A stretch of DNA of 64,000 nt, taken from Paludibacteraceae bacterium (lineage in GTDB: Bacteria; Bacteroidota; Bacteroidia; Bacteroidales; Paludibacteraceae). This document shows positions 8,893 to 18,316 of this stretch, in pieces. Both the position numbers and the translations under genes were made by a program. The DNA lies in NCBI GenBank assembly GCA_017547145.1, contig JAFYQJ010000010.1, positions 1 to 64,000 on the forward strand. Reading direction: 5' to 3'. The notes under the pieces are model-generated. The model searched no databases. It was not told the DNA's origin and saw nothing but the letters and a program-made list of their open reading frames with translations. The stretch's first letter is position 1. Each line of letters begins with the position of its first letter.

Positions 8893-9836
8893 AAAAATAT
8901 ACAAATGTAGCTGATCTAGGAAATTTAGATGAGGCAGTAAAAGAGGCTCTTGAAATTAAAAAAAATCGCTTTTCTTATAAGCATATAGGAGAAAACAAAA
9001 CACTTTTAATGGTGTTTTTTAATTCAAGTTTGCGTACACGTTTGAGTACTCAAAAAGCAGGTATGAATTTGGGTATGAATACTATTGTACTTGATGTTAA
9101 TCAAGGAGCGTGGAAATTAGAAACCGAGCGTGGTGTAATAATGGATGGAGATAAACCCGAACATTTGTTAGAAGCAATACCAGTGATGGCTTGTTATTGC
9201 GATGTAATTGGAGTACGTTCGTTTGCTCGTTTTGAGAGTAAACAATTTGATTATGAAGAAACAATTTTGAATCAGTTTATAAAATATTCTGGTAAACCTG
9301 TTTTTAGTATGGAAGCTGCAACTGGACATCCGTTGCAAGCTTTTGCTGATTTAATAACTATAGAAGAATATAAAAAAACTGAACGTCCGAAAGTAGTATT
9401 GACGTGGGCTCCTCATCCAAAAGCACTTCCACAAGCAGTACCAAACTCATTTTGTGATTTTATGAATGAGGCAAATGTTGATTTTGTAATAACGCATCCT
9501 TATGGATATGAACTTGATGAACAATTTGTGCGTGGTGCAAAAGTAGAATATAACCAACAAAAAGCTTTTGAAGGAGCTGATTTTATTTATGCAAAAAATT
9601 GGTCTGTATTTAAAGACCCTAATTATGGGAAAATTTTGAGTACAGATAGATCGTGGACAGTAGATGCTGCAAAAATGCAATTAACTAATAATGCTTATTT
9701 TATGCATTGTTTACCTGTCCGTCGGAATATGATAGTAACAGATGATGTGATAGAGTCTTCTCAATCATTAGTAATTCCTGAAGCTGCAAATCGTGAAATT
9801 TCTGCACAAACAGTGTTAAAACGTTTGTTAGAATAA
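8889..9836 (+). CDS. argF': N-succinyl-L-ornithine transcarbamylase
   Basis: A 315-residue transcarbamylase of arginine synthesis, cytoplasmic. The carbamoyl-phosphate site is SSLRTRLST (residues 46-54), and the second-substrate motif MHCLPVRRN lies near 275. Residue 90 is Pro (DGDKPEH). In the characterised Bacteroides fragilis enzyme Pro90 marks use of N-succinyl-ornithine, where the acetyl-ornithine enzyme of Xanthomonas has Glu. The product would be N-succinylcitrulline. I chose the ATG at 8889, which overlaps the lgt stop by four bases, over a longer frame starting inside lgt; this gives the family length. No other arg gene is in the window. Confidence 0.93.
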   Translation: MKKYTNVADLGNLDEAVKEALEIKKNRFSYKHIGENKTLLMVFFNSSLRTRLSTQKAGMNLGMNTIVLDVNQGAWKLETERGVIMDGDKPEHLLEAIPVMACYCDVIGVRSFARFESKQFDYEETILNQFIKYSGKPVFSMEAATGHPLQAFADLITIEEYKKTERPKVVLTWAPHPKALPQAVPNSFCDFMNEANVDFVITHPYGYELDEQFVRGAKVEYNQQKAFEGADFIYAKNWSVFKDPNYGKILSTDRSWTVDAAKMQLTNNAYFMHCLPVRRNMIVTDDVIESSQSLVIPEAANREISAQTVLKRLLE

Positions 9837-9855
9837 TAAAAAGTTTTTTTCTTTG
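9824..9855 (+). promoter_or_regulatory. Promoter of the trp leader
   Basis: TTTG at 9824-9827, 20 bases, then TTTCTTTG at 9848-9855. This matches the Bacteroidetes -33/-7 promoter with one mismatch in the -7 box (TT for TA). Transcription would start near 9861, about 15 bases before the leader peptide ATG at 9877. The -33 element lies inside the last codons of the upstream gene. Confidence 0.5.
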
Positions 9856-9876
9856 CATTAAAAAAATAAAAGGCAG

Positions 9877-9921
9877 ATGTTGTATAATAAAAATAATTGG
9901 TGGTGGCATTTATCTTATTAA
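9877..9921 (+). CDS. trpL: Tryptophan leader peptide (14 aa)
   Basis: A short ORF encoding MLYNKNNWWWHLSY, with three consecutive Trp codons at 9898-9906 and TAA at 9919-9921. Trp codons are rare, so a run of three in a 14-codon ORF just before a terminator hairpin and a tryptophan synthase gene is the hallmark of a ribosome-sensing attenuator. A ribosome stalled on the Trp codons would cover about to 9920 and leave 9932-9942 free to form the antiterminator. Confidence 0.85.
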   Translation: MLYNKNNWWWHLSY

Positions 9922-9931
9922 AATAAGGTCG

Positions 9932-9988
9932 GGTTACCATACTATTATGAAAAAATAGAGCTGTAGGTATACCACTTACAGCTTTTTT
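9932..9988 (+). promoter_or_regulatory. Trp attenuator: antiterminator and terminator
   Basis: Terminator: AGCTGTAGGT (9959-9968), loop ATACC, ACTTACAGCT (9974-9983); a 10-bp stem with one G-U, followed by six T. Antiterminator: 9932-9942 (GGTTACCATAC) pairs with 9963-9973 (GTAGGTATACC) through three blocks, GTA/TAC, GGTA/TACC and ACC/GGT, with one bulge on each side, and this occupies the left arm of the terminator. ACCA inside 9932-9942 can also pair with the TGGT of the Trp codons, giving the anti-antiterminator. The three alternatives fit classical attenuation. Confidence 0.8.
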
Positions 9989-10012
9989 ATTAAAATATTA
10001 AATGATAAAGAT

Positions 10013-11386
10013 ATGAAAAAAGAAATTCCGTATAAAATTTATTTAGAGGAGCATGAGATGCCAAAGCAATGGTATAATGTACGTGCTGATATGAAAAAGA
10101 AACCAGCACCAATTTTAAATCCTCAAACATTAAAGCCAATTACACTTGAAGAATTGTCGGAAATATTTTGTGTAGAATTAGCAAAACAAGAACTTGATGA
10201 TGTAAATCCATATATAGATATTCCTGAAGAGATACGTAATTTTTATAAAATGTATCGTCCATCTCCTCTTGTACGAGCATATTGTTTGGAAAAAAAACTA
10301 GGAACTCCAGCTCATATTTATTATAAATTTGAAGGGAACAATACTTCTGGTAGTCATAAGTTAAATTCAGCAATTGCCCAAGCTTATTATGCTCAAAAAC
10401 AAAATTTAAAAGGCGTTACTACTGAAACAGGTGCAGGACAGTGGGGTACAGCACTTTCTATGGCTTGTTCTTATTTTGATTTAGATTGTCAAGTATATAT
10501 GGTAAAATGTTCGTACGAACAAAAACCTTTTAGACGCGAAGTGATGCGTACATATGGAGCTTCAGTTACACCTTCGCCTTCTATGACAACCGATGTCGGA
10601 AAAAAAATAAATGCAGAATTTCCTGGTACGAATGGTAGTTTAGGTTGTGCAATATCAGAAGCGGTTGAAGCTGCTGCTGCACAAAATGGATATAGATATG
10701 TGTTAGGTTCGGTTATGTCACAAGTGCTTTTGCATCAATCTGTTATAGGACTTGAAGCAAAGTCGGCTCTTGATAAATATGGAATTAAAGCTGATATTGT
10801 TATTGGTTGTGCTGGTGGTGGCTCTAATTTGGGAGGTTTGATTTCTCCTTTTGCAGGAGAAATGTTAAGGGGGGAAGCTGATTATAAGTTAATTGCCGTA
10901 GAGCCTATTTCTTGTCCTAGCCTTACACGGGGAAAATATGCATACGATTTTTGTGATACGGGTAAGGTTTGCCCATTGCAAAAAATGTATACATTAGGAA
11001 GTGGTTTTATGCCAACTTCAAGTCATGCAGGTGGACTTCGTTATCATGGTATGAGCTCTGTTGTATCGGAAATATATGAACAAGGTTTAATGGAAGCTCG
11101 AAGTGTACGGCAGACAGAAGTATTTCAAGCCGCTCAAGAGTTTGCTCGTGTAGAAGGGATTCTTCCTGCACCAGAAAGTAGTCATGCTATAAAAGTTGCT
11201 ATCGATGAGGCCATTAAGTGCAAAGAAACGGGTGAGTCAAAAAATATTGTTTTTGGTTTGACGGGAACAGGTTATTTTGATTTATATGCATATCAAAAAT
11301 ATAACGATGGTGTTATGGGAGACTTTGTACCAACTGATGAGGAGATTGAAACATCTTTAAGTTTATTACCAAATATTGATATTTAA
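10013..11386 (+). CDS. trpB: TrpB2-type tryptophan synthase beta subunit
   Basis: A 457-residue PLP enzyme making tryptophan from indole and serine. It has the length and N-terminal extension of the TrpB2 group. The PLP-binding Lys is in NNTSGSHKLNSA (~115), the TETGAGQWG motif lies at ~138, and the phosphate-binding loop GCAGGGSNLGG at ~265. There is no trpA next to it. The Trp leader and attenuator just upstream argue that it really serves Trp supply and is switched on by Trp shortage. The MFS gene begins at or inside its 3' end and is probably co-transcribed. TrpB2 enzymes are thought to salvage free indole or act without TrpA; which applies here is not decided by sequence. Confidence 0.92.
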   Translation: MKKEIPYKIYLEEHEMPKQWYNVRADMKKKPAPILNPQTLKPITLEELSEIFCVELAKQELDDVNPYIDIPEEIRNFYKMYRPSPLVRAYCLEKKLGTPAHIYYKFEGNNTSGSHKLNSAIAQAYYAQKQNLKGVTTETGAGQWGTALSMACSYFDLDCQVYMVKCSYEQKPFRREVMRTYGASVTPSPSMTTDVGKKINAEFPGTNGSLGCAISEAVEAAAAQNGYRYVLGSVMSQVLLHQSVIGLEAKSALDKYGIKADIVIGCAGGGSNLGGLISPFAGEMLRGEADYKLIAVEPISCPSLTRGKYAYDFCDTGKVCPLQKMYTLGSGFMPTSSHAGGLRYHGMSSVVSEIYEQGLMEARSVRQTEVFQAAQEFARVEGILPAPESSHAIKVAIDEAIKCKETGESKNIVFGLTGTGYFDLYAYQKYNDGVMGDFVPTDEEIETSLSLLPNIDI

Positions 11387-11387
11387 A

Positions 11388-12638
11388 GTGTCTACTAGTA
11401 AAAAAAAATCTGCATGGACTTGGATTCCTACGCTCTATTTTACCGAAGGATTGCCTTATGTTTTGGTAATGACCGTTTCTGTTATTATGTATAAAAACTT
11501 AGGCGTTTCCAATAGCGACATTGCATTCTACACAAGCTGGCTTTATCTGCCTTGGGTCATCAAACCATTGTGGAGCCCGTTTGTTGATTTGCTAAAAACC
11601 AAACGTTGGTGGATTGGTTCCATGCAAATGTTGATAGGTGTAGGGTTAGCAGGAATTGCATTCTTTATCCCCACAAGTTATTTTTTTCAAACAACATTGG
11701 CATTTTTTTGGCTCTTGGCATTTAGTTCTGCAACTCACGACATTGCCGCCGACGGCTTTTATATGCTAGCTCTCAAAGAGAATGAGCAATCGCTTTTTGT
11801 TGGTATTAGAAACACTTTTTACCGCATAGCTACGGTTACTGGCGAAGGTCTTTTAGTTATGTTGGCAGGATATTTATCTACAAAAATTGGAAGTTCAGCT
11901 TATGCATGGAGCCTGACTTTCTTTGTTGTATCAGGTTTGTTCTTGGCAATTTTCGCATACCATCATTTTCAATTACCAAAACCAAAAATAGACATACAAA
12001 ATTCGTTACAAAACTTTGGAGAATTGTTTGTTAGTTTTTTCAAAAAGAGAAATATCGTTATTGCCTTTCTATTCCTTTTATTTTATCGTTTTGGCGAAGC
12101 ACAATTGGCAAAGTTAGCAGCACCATTTTTGTTAGATTCTACGGAAGTTGGTGGGCTTGGTGTTTCGACTGAAAATGTAGGATTGATTAAAGGAACGATT
12201 GGCGTAATTGCACTTCTTGCTGGTGGTGTTTTGGGAGGAATTGTTGTCGCTCGAGATGGCTTAAACCGTTGGCTTTGGCCAATGGCTTTGATGATGAATT
12301 TACCAAATTTAGTTTATGTTTATTTCGCTTACGTTCAGCCACAATCGCTTTGGATTATTGCCTCTGGAGTTGCATTTGAACAGTTTGGTTATGGATTTGG
12401 ATTTACGGCCTTTATGCTGTATCTAATTTTTATCTCGCAAGGAGAATTCAAAACAGCCCACTATGCTATCGGAACAGGTATTATGGCACTAGGAATGATG
12501 TTGCCAGGGATGTTTGCGGGTTATATTCAGGAAGCTGTTGGTTATGCACCGTTTTTTATTTGGGTTTGTCTTTGTACTATCCCAGGTTTTATCCTACTAA
12601 AATTTCTAAAAATAGACAGTGATTTTGGAAAGAAATAA
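11388..12638 (+). CDS. MFS transporter, AmpG-like (PAT) family
   Basis: An inner-membrane transporter of ~416 residues with about twelve spans. The N-terminus YFTEGLPYVLV and the SWLYLPWVIKPLWSP loop resemble AmpG-type permeases. The start is uncertain: GTG at 11388 lies one base after the trpB stop, and an in-frame TTG at 11376 overlaps trpB. Neither has an ATG nearby, so translation may be coupled to trpB. The substrate is unknown. The family often moves muropeptides or siderophores, but linkage to a Trp-attenuated operon raises the possibility of an aromatic or peptide substrate. It ends inside a bidirectional terminator shared with groEL. Confidence 0.8.
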   Translation: MSTSKKKSAWTWIPTLYFTEGLPYVLVMTVSVIMYKNLGVSNSDIAFYTSWLYLPWVIKPLWSPFVDLLKTKRWWIGSMQMLIGVGLAGIAFFIPTSYFFQTTLAFFWLLAFSSATHDIAADGFYMLALKENEQSLFVGIRNTFYRIATVTGEGLLVMLAGYLSTKIGSSAYAWSLTFFVVSGLFLAIFAYHHFQLPKPKIDIQNSLQNFGELFVSFFKKRNIVIAFLFLLFYRFGEAQLAKLAAPFLLDSTEVGGLGVSTENVGLIKGTIGVIALLAGGVLGGIVVARDGLNRWLWPMALMMNLPNLVYVYFAYVQPQSLWIIASGVAFEQFGYGFGFTAFMLYLIFISQGEFKTAHYAIGTGIMALGMMLPGMFAGYIQEAVGYAPFFIWVCLCTIPGFILLKFLKIDSDFGKK

Positions 12639-12669
12639 AAAAAGTCGGTTTTTTTAACCGACTTTTTTT
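12637..12669. terminator. Bidirectional terminator
   Basis: AAGTCGGTT (12642-12650) and AACCGACTT (12656-12664) are complementary and flanked by runs of A and T, giving a U-tract in both directions. It lies between the convergent MFS and groEL genes. Confidence 0.9.
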
Positions 12670-12683
12670 ATTTGATGTTTAAC

Positions 12684-14336
<1,653 letters not shown>

Positions 14337-14342
14337 TTAATT

Positions 14343-14612
14343 TTAAATGATAGCAAGTACATCTGATTGACGCATAATAAGATATTTTTCGCCGTCAAGT
14401 TCTAGTTCTGTACCAGCATATTTCCCGTAAAGAACAGTGTCTCCTGCTTTAAGAATCATTTCTTCGTCTTTTGTGCCTACCCCAACTGCAACAACGTTGC
14501 CTTTAAGTGGTTTTTCTTTTGCTGAATCAGGAATGATAATTCCGCCAACAGTTTTTTCTTCAGCAACAGCGGGCTGAATTAAAACGCGATCTGCTAATGG
14601 TTTAATGTTCAT
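14343..14612 (-). CDS. groS: Co-chaperonin GroES
   Basis: Hsp10, 89 residues, the heptameric lid of the GroEL cage. The family pattern [13 protein letters not shown], the mobile loop [18 protein letters not shown] and [14 protein letters not shown] are all present. It is the first gene of the groES-groEL operon. Confidence 0.99.
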   Translation of the reverse strand: MNIKPLADRVLIQPAVAEEKTVGGIIIPDSAKEKPLKGNVVAVGVGTKDEEMILKAGDTVLYGKYAGTELELDGEKYLIMRQSDVLAII

Positions 14613-14723
14613 AGTTTTTGTATATTAATAATTTAAGAATTAAAAATTTTTCAATAATCTAACATATTTTATACCAAAAATGTTTTACTGCCAAAGCTGT
14701 ACATTTTGTTAGTTTAAATGATT

Positions 14724-15611
14724 TTATTTGTGACAAAAAGTCTTTTTGTTATTTGAAATATGGCATAGATAGCCAATTTTATAACAATTAAAGATGAATA
14801 AAGATGGATTTGAACTATAAAGTTGTTTTTGTAATATTGTTTTTGTGCCCATAAATATCTTTGCAATAATTGTATCTATTTTGAATTTATGAAGGTTTTG
14901 GTAGTATTTATACAAAGTTGATACGTCTTTGAGTTTTTTATTAGATTTTTTTTGAACAAGTTCCCATAAATTATCAATTGATAATTCTGTTTTTTTTAAA
15001 AAAGAAAAGTTGTCTTCGATTTGGATATGAAGAACAGGATTGTCAATGAGGAAAAATTTAAAACCTTTTGCTTGTAAATTACATCCAAATAAAGTGTCTT
15101 CGTGTCCATAGAGAGTTATTTTTTCGTCGAAAAGAACTTCGTTAAATATGCTTTTGGGTATTAAGAAATTTGGTGATGTAAATAAATATCCTTCTTGTTC
15201 GTTAGTGATTCTTTCTTTTTGACCATATTTTGGTAATAATGTATGGTTGTTGTCAGAAGGAGCATTATAAATGCGTCCTCCTAAAATGATTTTTCCAAAG
15301 TGAGATGTATATTTTTTTAAGAAGTCGTGCTTAACAATTTTACTATCGCAATCTATAAATAGCAAATTTTCATATTTTGCTTGTTTTGCTAAAAAGTTTC
15401 TATTTGCTGCACGTCCTATATTTTTTTTAAGAACAAAGTGTTGGCAAAAAGGAAGTATTGTTATTTCGCTGTTTTCTGCTACAAATAGAGTGGAGCCATC
15501 TTCTGCAACAATAATTTCAAAAGGTATACCAACGTCTATAGCTTGTAGATGCAAATCTTTTACAAGAAGAGTGCAGTTGTAGTTGAATGTAGGAATAAGA
15601 ATAGAAAGCAT
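14724..15611 (-). CDS. Family 2 glycosyltransferase
   Basis: A 295-residue GT-A fold transferase. The N-terminus MLSILIPTFNYN and the nucleotide-binding AEDGS are typical. The D-x-D-like metal motif is FIDCDSKI (~110), and GHEDTLFGCNL (~168) resembles the acceptor/base ED motif. It is cytoplasmic or peripheral, with no signal peptide. It starts 6 bases after the stop of a family 4 glycosyltransferase, so the two likely decorate the same surface glycan. The acceptor cannot be told. It could instead be a galactosyltransferase-type chain elongator. Confidence 0.88.
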   Translation of the reverse strand: MLSILIPTFNYNCTLLVKDLHLQAIDVGIPFEIIVAEDGSTLFVAENSEITILPFCQHFVLKKNIGRAANRNFLAKQAKYENLLFIDCDSKIVKHDFLKKYTSHFGKIILGGRIYNAPSDNNHTLLPKYGQKERITNEQEGYLFTSPNFLIPKSIFNEVLFDEKITLYGHEDTLFGCNLQAKGFKFFLIDNPVLHIQIEDNFSFLKKTELSIDNLWELVQKKSNKKLKDVSTLYKYYQNLHKFKIDTIIAKIFMGTKTILQKQLYSSNPSLFIFNCYKIGYLCHISNNKKTFCHK

Positions 15612-15617
15612 TTTGTT

Positions 15618-16700
15618 TTAAAAAAGACTTAATAGTACTCGTTTTTCATTTTCCCAATTAAATTCTTGTATTGCCTTGTCGAAATATTGCTCACTTGTCT
15701 TTTTGTTAAGCATATTGTTTATTGTTTCGGCAAGGAAAATAGGTTGGTAGTTGCTTATTATTTTGCCAAGATTATAATTCTCTATAATATTTCTTATTTC
15801 AGGGAAATCACTTGCTAAAATTGGAACTTTTGCGTACATAAAGTCGAAAATTCTATTAGGAAGTGAATAGTAATAACTTAAACTATTGTTATTTAGTAAG
15901 CAAACGCCTAAATCAGCAGCAATGGTGTACGTCGGCAACTCTTTTGAAGAAATACGTCCAAGAAAAAAAATTCTTTTTTGTAAATTTTGCTTTTCAACTT
16001 GTAGTTTTAGGTCGTTGGAAATATCGCCATCTCCAATTATAATTAATACAGCATTGTTTATAAATGGCATTGCGTTTATAATCCATTCGATGCCTCTGCC
16101 AATATTTAAAGCACCTTGATATAATATAATTTTTTTGCCAGGGAACGAAAGTTTGGATACAACATTGTCTTGCAATGTACATAAAGGAACATTTCTGACA
16201 ACTTTCATTTTTGTGTTGTATTTTTTATTGTAGTAATCTGCTATTGATTGGCAAACTGTATAGCATGTGTCTGCTTTTTGAATACAGTGTTTTTCTATAA
16301 AGGTCCAAATTCGCTTTACAAAGTTTCTTCCAATAAGCTCTGGCACTTCGGTAAACAATTCGTGTGTATCGTATACAATTTTTTTCTTTCGTATTTTTCC
16401 TGCAATTGTGTTTGCTAAAAGTGTATCTAAATCATTTGATAAAAATATATCTGCTTTTGTAAATAGTAATAAAAAAAATAGCCGAATATTATATTCTGCA
16501 TAAAATAAAAATGAAGAATTAAATAATAAACGAAACTGCAGGAAAGGATAATTTGCTTTAAAAGGTAAACTTTTACGAGTTTTTCGTCCAACAAGTAAAA
16601 CTTTAAACCCTGCCTCGTGTAAGGTTTGGGTTGTTTTTTGAACTCGTTGGTCAGTAGATAAGTCACTAGTGACTGATATGATGATTCTTTTAGTTTCCAT
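15618..16700 (-). CDS. Family 4 (GT-B) glycosyltransferase
   Basis: A 360-residue protein with the two-Rossmann layout of GT4 enzymes. The N-terminal domain has VTSDLSTDQRVQKTTQTL and DIFLSNDLDTLLA, then YDTHELFTEVPEL. The C-terminal domain has ILYQGALNIGRGIEWIINAM (nucleotide-sugar binding) and a final region with SLPNRIFDFMYAKVPILASD in place of the usual E-x7-E. It is probably a surface polysaccharide or LPS sugar transferase, the first gene of a two-gene operon. It is divergent from era. Confidence 0.88.
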   Translation of the reverse strand: METKRIIISVTSDLSTDQRVQKTTQTLHEAGFKVLLVGRKTRKSLPFKANYPFLQFRLLFNSSFLFYAEYNIRLFFLLLFTKADIFLSNDLDTLLANTIAGKIRKKKIVYDTHELFTEVPELIGRNFVKRIWTFIEKHCIQKADTCYTVCQSIADYYNKKYNTKMKVVRNVPLCTLQDNVVSKLSFPGKKIILYQGALNIGRGIEWIINAMPFINNAVLIIIGDGDISNDLKLQVEKQNLQKRIFFLGRISSKELPTYTIAADLGVCLLNNNSLSYYYSLPNRIFDFMYAKVPILASDFPEIRNIIENYNLGKIISNYQPIFLAETINNMLNKKTSEQYFDKAIQEFNWENEKRVLLSLF

Positions 16701-16738
16701 CTAATGGTCAAAGATAACTTATTTTTGTTAAAAAAGAT

Positions 16739-16746
16739 TACCTTTG
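16739..16746 (+). promoter_or_regulatory. -7 box of era
   Basis: TACCTTTG matches TAnnTTTG and lies 17 bases before the era ATG. No TTTG at the expected -33 distance was found. Confidence 0.5.
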
Positions 16747-16763
16747 TAATAAAATTTTAGTTT

Positions 16764-17651
16764 ATGCATAAAGCTGGTTTTGTTAATATTGTTGGTAATC
16801 CAAATGTTGGAAAATCTACCTTGATAAATGCTTTGGTTGGAGAGCGGATTTCTATTATTACGTCGAAAGCACAAACAACGCGTCATCGCATCATGGGAAT
16901 AGTAAATGGTGATGATTATCAGATAGTTTATTCTGATACTCCGGGTGTTTTAAAACCTAATTATAAACTTCAAGAATCGATGTTGGGTTTTTCGATTTCC
17001 GCATTATCTGATGCAGATGTTTTATTGTATGTAACAGATCCGTTAGATACTTTTGATAAAAATGAAGATTTTTTGCAAAGGGTAAAATCTTTTAAGGAAA
17101 AAGTTATTCTGATTATTAACAAGATAGATTTGATAGATCAACCAAAGTTAGAAGTTTTAGTTGATTTTTGGCATCAACAATTACCTAATGCGGAGATTTT
17201 CGCTGTATCGGCTAAAGAAAAATTTAATGTAGTTCCTTTATTTAATCGAATAAAAGAATTGTTGCCTGAATCTCCGCCTTTTTTTGAAAAAGATGCATTG
17301 ACGGACAAGCCTGAACGTTTTTTTGTAACAGAAATTATTCGAGAAAAAATTTTATTGCATTATGAAAAAGAGATTCCTTATTCAGTTGAAGTGGCTGTAG
17401 AAGAGTTTAAGGAAGATGAAAATATTATACGTATAAGTGCATTGATTTATTGTGAACGAGATTCTCAAAAAGGAATTTTGATAGGGAAGCAGGGGAAGTC
17501 TTTACGAAGAGTAGGTATAGATGCTCGGAAAGATATTGAGACTTTTTTTGCCAAAAAGGTTTTTCTGCAACTTTTTGTAAAGGTTGAAAAGGATTGGCGT
17601 AACCGAGAGCGAAAATTACGTAGCTTTGGTTATCAATTAGAACATAAATAA
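16764..17651 (+). CDS. era: GTPase Era
   Basis: An essential 295-residue GTPase that binds the 3' end of 16S rRNA during 30S assembly. The G-domain has G1 GNPNVGKST, G3 DTPGV, G4 NKID and G5 VSAKE. The C-terminal KH domain has GILIGKQGKSLRRVG. The length is normal. It is a single-gene unit, followed by tRNA-Lys after ~80 bases with its own promoter. Confidence 0.98.
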   Translation: MHKAGFVNIVGNPNVGKSTLINALVGERISIITSKAQTTRHRIMGIVNGDDYQIVYSDTPGVLKPNYKLQESMLGFSISALSDADVLLYVTDPLDTFDKNEDFLQRVKSFKEKVILIINKIDLIDQPKLEVLVDFWHQQLPNAEIFAVSAKEKFNVVPLFNRIKELLPESPPFFEKDALTDKPERFFVTEIIREKILLHYEKEIPYSVEVAVEEFKEDENIIRISALIYCERDSQKGILIGKQGKSLRRVGIDARKDIETFFAKKVFLQLFVKVEKDWRNRERKLRSFGYQLEHK

Positions 17652-17671
17652 ATTAAAAAGTGTAAAAAAGT

Positions 17672-17702
17672 TTTGTTTATTACAAAATAAAGTGTACCTT
17701 TG
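17672..17702 (+). promoter_or_regulatory. Consensus promoter of tRNA-Lys
   Basis: TTTG at 17672-17675, 19 bases, then TACCTTTG at 17695-17702. This is an exact match to the Bacteroidetes sigma-70 promoter, ending about 30 bases before the mature tRNA. Confidence 0.85.
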
Positions 17703-17733
17703 CATCGCAATTCAAAAAAGAGGGTTGTTTGAT

Positions 17734-17806
17734 GATTCGCTAGCTCAGCTGGTAGAGCACATCCCTTTTAAGGATGGGGTCTTGGGTTCGAGCCCCAAGC
17801 GAATCA
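17734..17806 (+). tRNA. tRNA-Lys (anticodon TTT)
   Basis: A full cloverleaf. Acceptor GATTCGC pairs with GCGAATC; the D-arm contains AGCTCAGCTGGTAGAGC; the anticodon stem CATCC/GGATG carries loop CTTTTAA, anticodon TTT; the T-arm is TTGGGTTCGAGCCCCAA. The discriminator base is A at 17806. CCA is not encoded. Confidence 0.97.
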
Positions 17807-17807
17807 C

Positions 17808-17838
17808 AAAAAAAGAGTTCTCATGAACTCTTTTTTTT
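17808..17838. terminator. Terminator after tRNA-Lys, bidirectional
   Basis: AAAAGAGTTC (17811-17820), loop TCAT, GAACTCTTTT (17825-17834), then more T. The A-run on the left arm lets it also serve the convergent minus-strand gene ending at 17881. Confidence 0.9.
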
Positions 17839-17880
17839 GTTTTTGGAAAGTTGTTTTACGCATTGGGGTGCGTTTATTTT

Positions 17881-18305
17881 TTATTTCCATTTTTTTTGAG
17901 ACATCTTTAATTCAGAGATCTCTATTTGTAATCCTTTGATTTGCTCAAGTAATTGTTTATTTATTTTTTTCAATTTGTCTGTTTGTGCGTTTAGTTCTTC
18001 ATTTGATTTTTGCAAATCATTAATTTTAGAATTAAGAGATAGATTTTCTTTTTCTAGTTTCGATAACTCTTTATCTAAAAATTCACTACAATCAGGAATT
18101 GCAAGGTTTTTTTGTTCATTTAGTTTAGCTTCTAATTTTGCTATTTTATCCAATAGTTCTTTTTTTCACTGTTTGAAGTGGTCTGTTTTTGTGAGGTTGA
18201 GGAACTCGAAGAATTTTTGTACAAACCAAAAGGGTCATTCTCTTGTGCATAGCACAAAGTGCTACATACACAAAACACAGCTATAATTAAATTTAAATTT
18301 TTCAT
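17881..18305 (-). CDS. Exported coiled-coil protein split by a -1 frameshift
   Basis: The upstream frame starts with ATG at 18305 and encodes a signal peptide (hydrophobic core LIIAVFCVCSTLCYA, likely cut before QENDPFG), then a Ser/Thr/Gln linker, ending at TAG 18141-18143 after 54 residues. The -1 frame continues from codon GAA right after AAA-AAG at 18164-18159 and encodes ~92 more residues that are one long coiled coil (heptads of Leu/Ile with Lys/Glu) ending at 17881. Joined, they give a ~140-residue exported coiled-coil protein. Either the gene is broken, or the A-AAA-AAG heptamer supports programmed -1 frameshifting or slippage. It lies 11 bases after the lipoprotein gene, so the two form one operon. 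Confidence 0.6.
18159..18165 (-). other. Slippery heptamer A-AAA-AAG
   Basis: In the zero frame (AGT GAA AAA AAG AAC) the minus strand carries A AAA AAG, the same heptamer used in E. coli dnaX. It lies inside a run of seven A at 18160-18166. Slipping back one base leads into GAA CTA TTG GAT and the coiled-coil frame. I did not see a convincing stimulatory hairpin immediately downstream. Confidence 0.55.
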
Positions 18306-18316
18306 ATACTTATTAC

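Noticed and set aside
9841-10012. A simple terminator for the transcarbamylase gene instead of a regulatory leader
   Set aside because: The leader ORF with three Trp codons and a competing antiterminator make attenuation the better reading, though it also would end the upstream transcript.
11376-11387. TTG start for the MFS gene inside the trpB coding end
   Set aside because: GTG at 11388 gives the same protein minus four residues and follows the trpB stop directly. The choice is unresolved, so the shorter start was annotated.
14613-14723. CIRCE-type operator before groES
   Set aside because: No TTAGCACTC-N9-GAGTGCTAA-like inverted repeat is present.
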